Made by a program: the position numbers and the translations under genes. Shown here in pieces: positions 13,206 to 13,978 of a stretch of 13,978 bases of DNA (its first letter is position 1; every line of letters starts with the position of its first letter). The notes beneath the pieces are model-generated. The model saw only the letters and a program-made list of their open reading frames with translations. It had not been told where the DNA came from and did not search any database. Source of the stretch: CAZXBB01 sp964638815 (GTDB lineage Bacteria > Planctomycetota > Phycisphaerae > Phycisphaerales > SM1A02); NCBI GenBank assembly GCA_964638815.1, contig CAZXBB010000200.1:1-13978 (forward strand). The letters are read 5' to 3'.

Positions 13206-13978
13206 ATGATCATCCTTCCCCGATCTCTCCGCCCCGCGATCCGACTCCTGGCGGCGGCGCTCGCGCTCGGCGTGGCCGCCGACGCCGCCCGTGCCGACAT
13301 CTTCCGGCCGCTCGACGACTACAGCGACGGCAACGACGAGGGATGGCGTCACTTCGATCAGGCCGCGAAGCTGTGCTACCTGCCCACGGTCTTCGACGCG
13401 TCGGGGGGCGCGTACCACATCGGCACGCCGTGCGACCTGCCGGCCGGCACCGGCGCGATCATCGGCGCGATCTACGAACCGCAGATCGACCGCCCGTTCA
13501 CCGAAGGCACGTTCGGCGTCCGGCTGCGTCACCTGACGCGGTCATCCGACGCCTGGCTCATGATGCGCGCATGGGGCAGCGAGGACCTCGGTCTGTACGG
13601 ATACCGGTTCATCATCGCGCCGAACGGACGGCAGCTCACGATCAAGTGGATCGGTGACCCGGTCGGCGAGGTGATCCTCGCGGCGTCCGTGTTCCACGAG
13701 CCGATCTTCGATCGCGGCGACGACGTGCGCGTCGAGGCCGGCGCCGTCGGCGACCGCATCACGCTCAAGGTGTGGAAGGCGGGAACGGCCGAGCCCGCGT
13801 ACCCGCAGCTCGTCGCGCACAACGGCGCGATCACGCACGGCGCGCTCGCCATGGGTGTCAGCCACTTCGGCGGCGACGGTCCCATGGGGGTCTCGTTCGA
13901 CGACGTCTACTTCCTCGACCCGTCCGCCCCGGGCGACGTGAACGACGACGGCCTGGTGGACATCAGCGACGTTCTGGC
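13206..13978 (+). CDS. Secreted protein with C-terminal dockerin-type repeat (3' partial)
   Basis: An open reading frame running off the window: 257 codons, no stop. It starts with a signal peptide (LRPAIRLLAAALALGVAADAARA, cleavage after residue 30). A domain of about 210 residues follows, starting IFRPLDDYSDGNDEGWRHFD and ending with the VSFDDVYFLDP strand. This pattern (a DD-x-SDGND-xGW opening and a closing FDDV-F strand) suggests a jelly-roll, lectin-like beta sandwich, common in planctomycete secreted proteins. Residues 243-257, GDVNDDGLVDISDVL, form the first calcium-binding loop of a dockerin-type repeat with Asp/Asn at the ligand positions. The second loop and any C-terminal sorting signal would lie beyond the window. 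Exported; ligand or substrate unknown. Confidence 0.85.
   Translation, partial: MIILPRSLRPAIRLLAAALALGVAADAARADIFRPLDDYSDGNDEGWRHFDQAAKLCYLPTVFDASGGAYHIGTPCDLPAGTGAIIGAIYEPQIDRPFTEGTFGVRLRHLTRSSDAWLMMRAWGSEDLGLYGYRFIIAPNGRQLTIKWIGDPVGEVILAASVFHEPIFDRGDDVRVEAGAVGDRITLKVWKAGTAEPAYPQLVAHNGAITHGALAMGVSHFGGDGPMGVSFDDVYFLDPSAPGDVNDDGLVDISDVL

Noticed and set aside
11942..13657. A 571-codon plus-strand frame across the AsmA-like and dockerin-type genes
   Set aside because: It is Arg-rich, crosses the 13-bp array, and conflicts with two genes that have good SD sites and recognisable domains.

Overview
The window is very GC-rich (about two thirds G+C by eye) and bacterial, with tightly packed genes on both strands, several 4-bp ATGA overlaps and clear Shine-Dalgarno (SD) sites at many starts. 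Two features suggest a planctomycete, perhaps Phycisphaerae-like. One is a small membrane protein with a CxxC...CPECG zinc ribbon built around a CDYDLRG core. The other is a secreted protein entering a GDVNDDGLVDISDVL dockerin-type repeat at the right edge. This placement is inference from family habits; no rRNA or other phylogenetic marker was used.

Layout: (1) 1-254, a non-coding region with a palindromic element enclosing a G-quadruplex motif. (2) 255-686, a CBS-pair protein, convergent with arfB (795-1247, minus), a ribosome-rescue peptidyl-tRNA hydrolase. (3) 1298-2188, a secreted outer-membrane beta-barrel candidate, then a metallophosphoesterase (2314-3171) overlapping a homocysteine S-methyltransferase (3161-4030). 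(4) Convergent to these, across a 20-bp perfect palindrome, a metallo-beta-lactamase-fold hydrolase (4068-4982, minus) and a transketolase (5095-7062, minus). (5) dnaN (7351-8463, plus), divergent from transketolase across 288 bp that carry a DnaA-box-like 9-mer and a promoter candidate. (6) A minus-strand operon running 10535 to 8583: an orphan DsbD-N-type domain protein, a single-Cys redoxin and the zinc-ribbon membrane protein. Divergent from it is a lipoprotein rhodanese (10700-11164) that lacks the catalytic cysteine. (7) A minus-strand pair, AsmA-like membrane protein then glycosylasparaginase-type Ntn hydrolase (13018 to 11175). (8) A secreted dockerin-type protein (13206 onward) cut by the window end.

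Most genes are housekeeping or ordinary envelope functions. The most unusual material is in two places. First, the 8583-11164 locus looks like an extracytoplasmic thiol module made of degenerate or orphan parts. Second, five intergenic gaps each carry a different short repeat: clean tandem units of 7, 8, 9 and 13 bp, plus one degenerate TCGAG-rich stretch. In the 9-bp array, the units themselves provide two SD-like GGAG sequences followed by six in-frame ATG codons at the start of the DsbD-N gene. I found no CRISPR array, tRNA, rRNA, transposase or phage gene.
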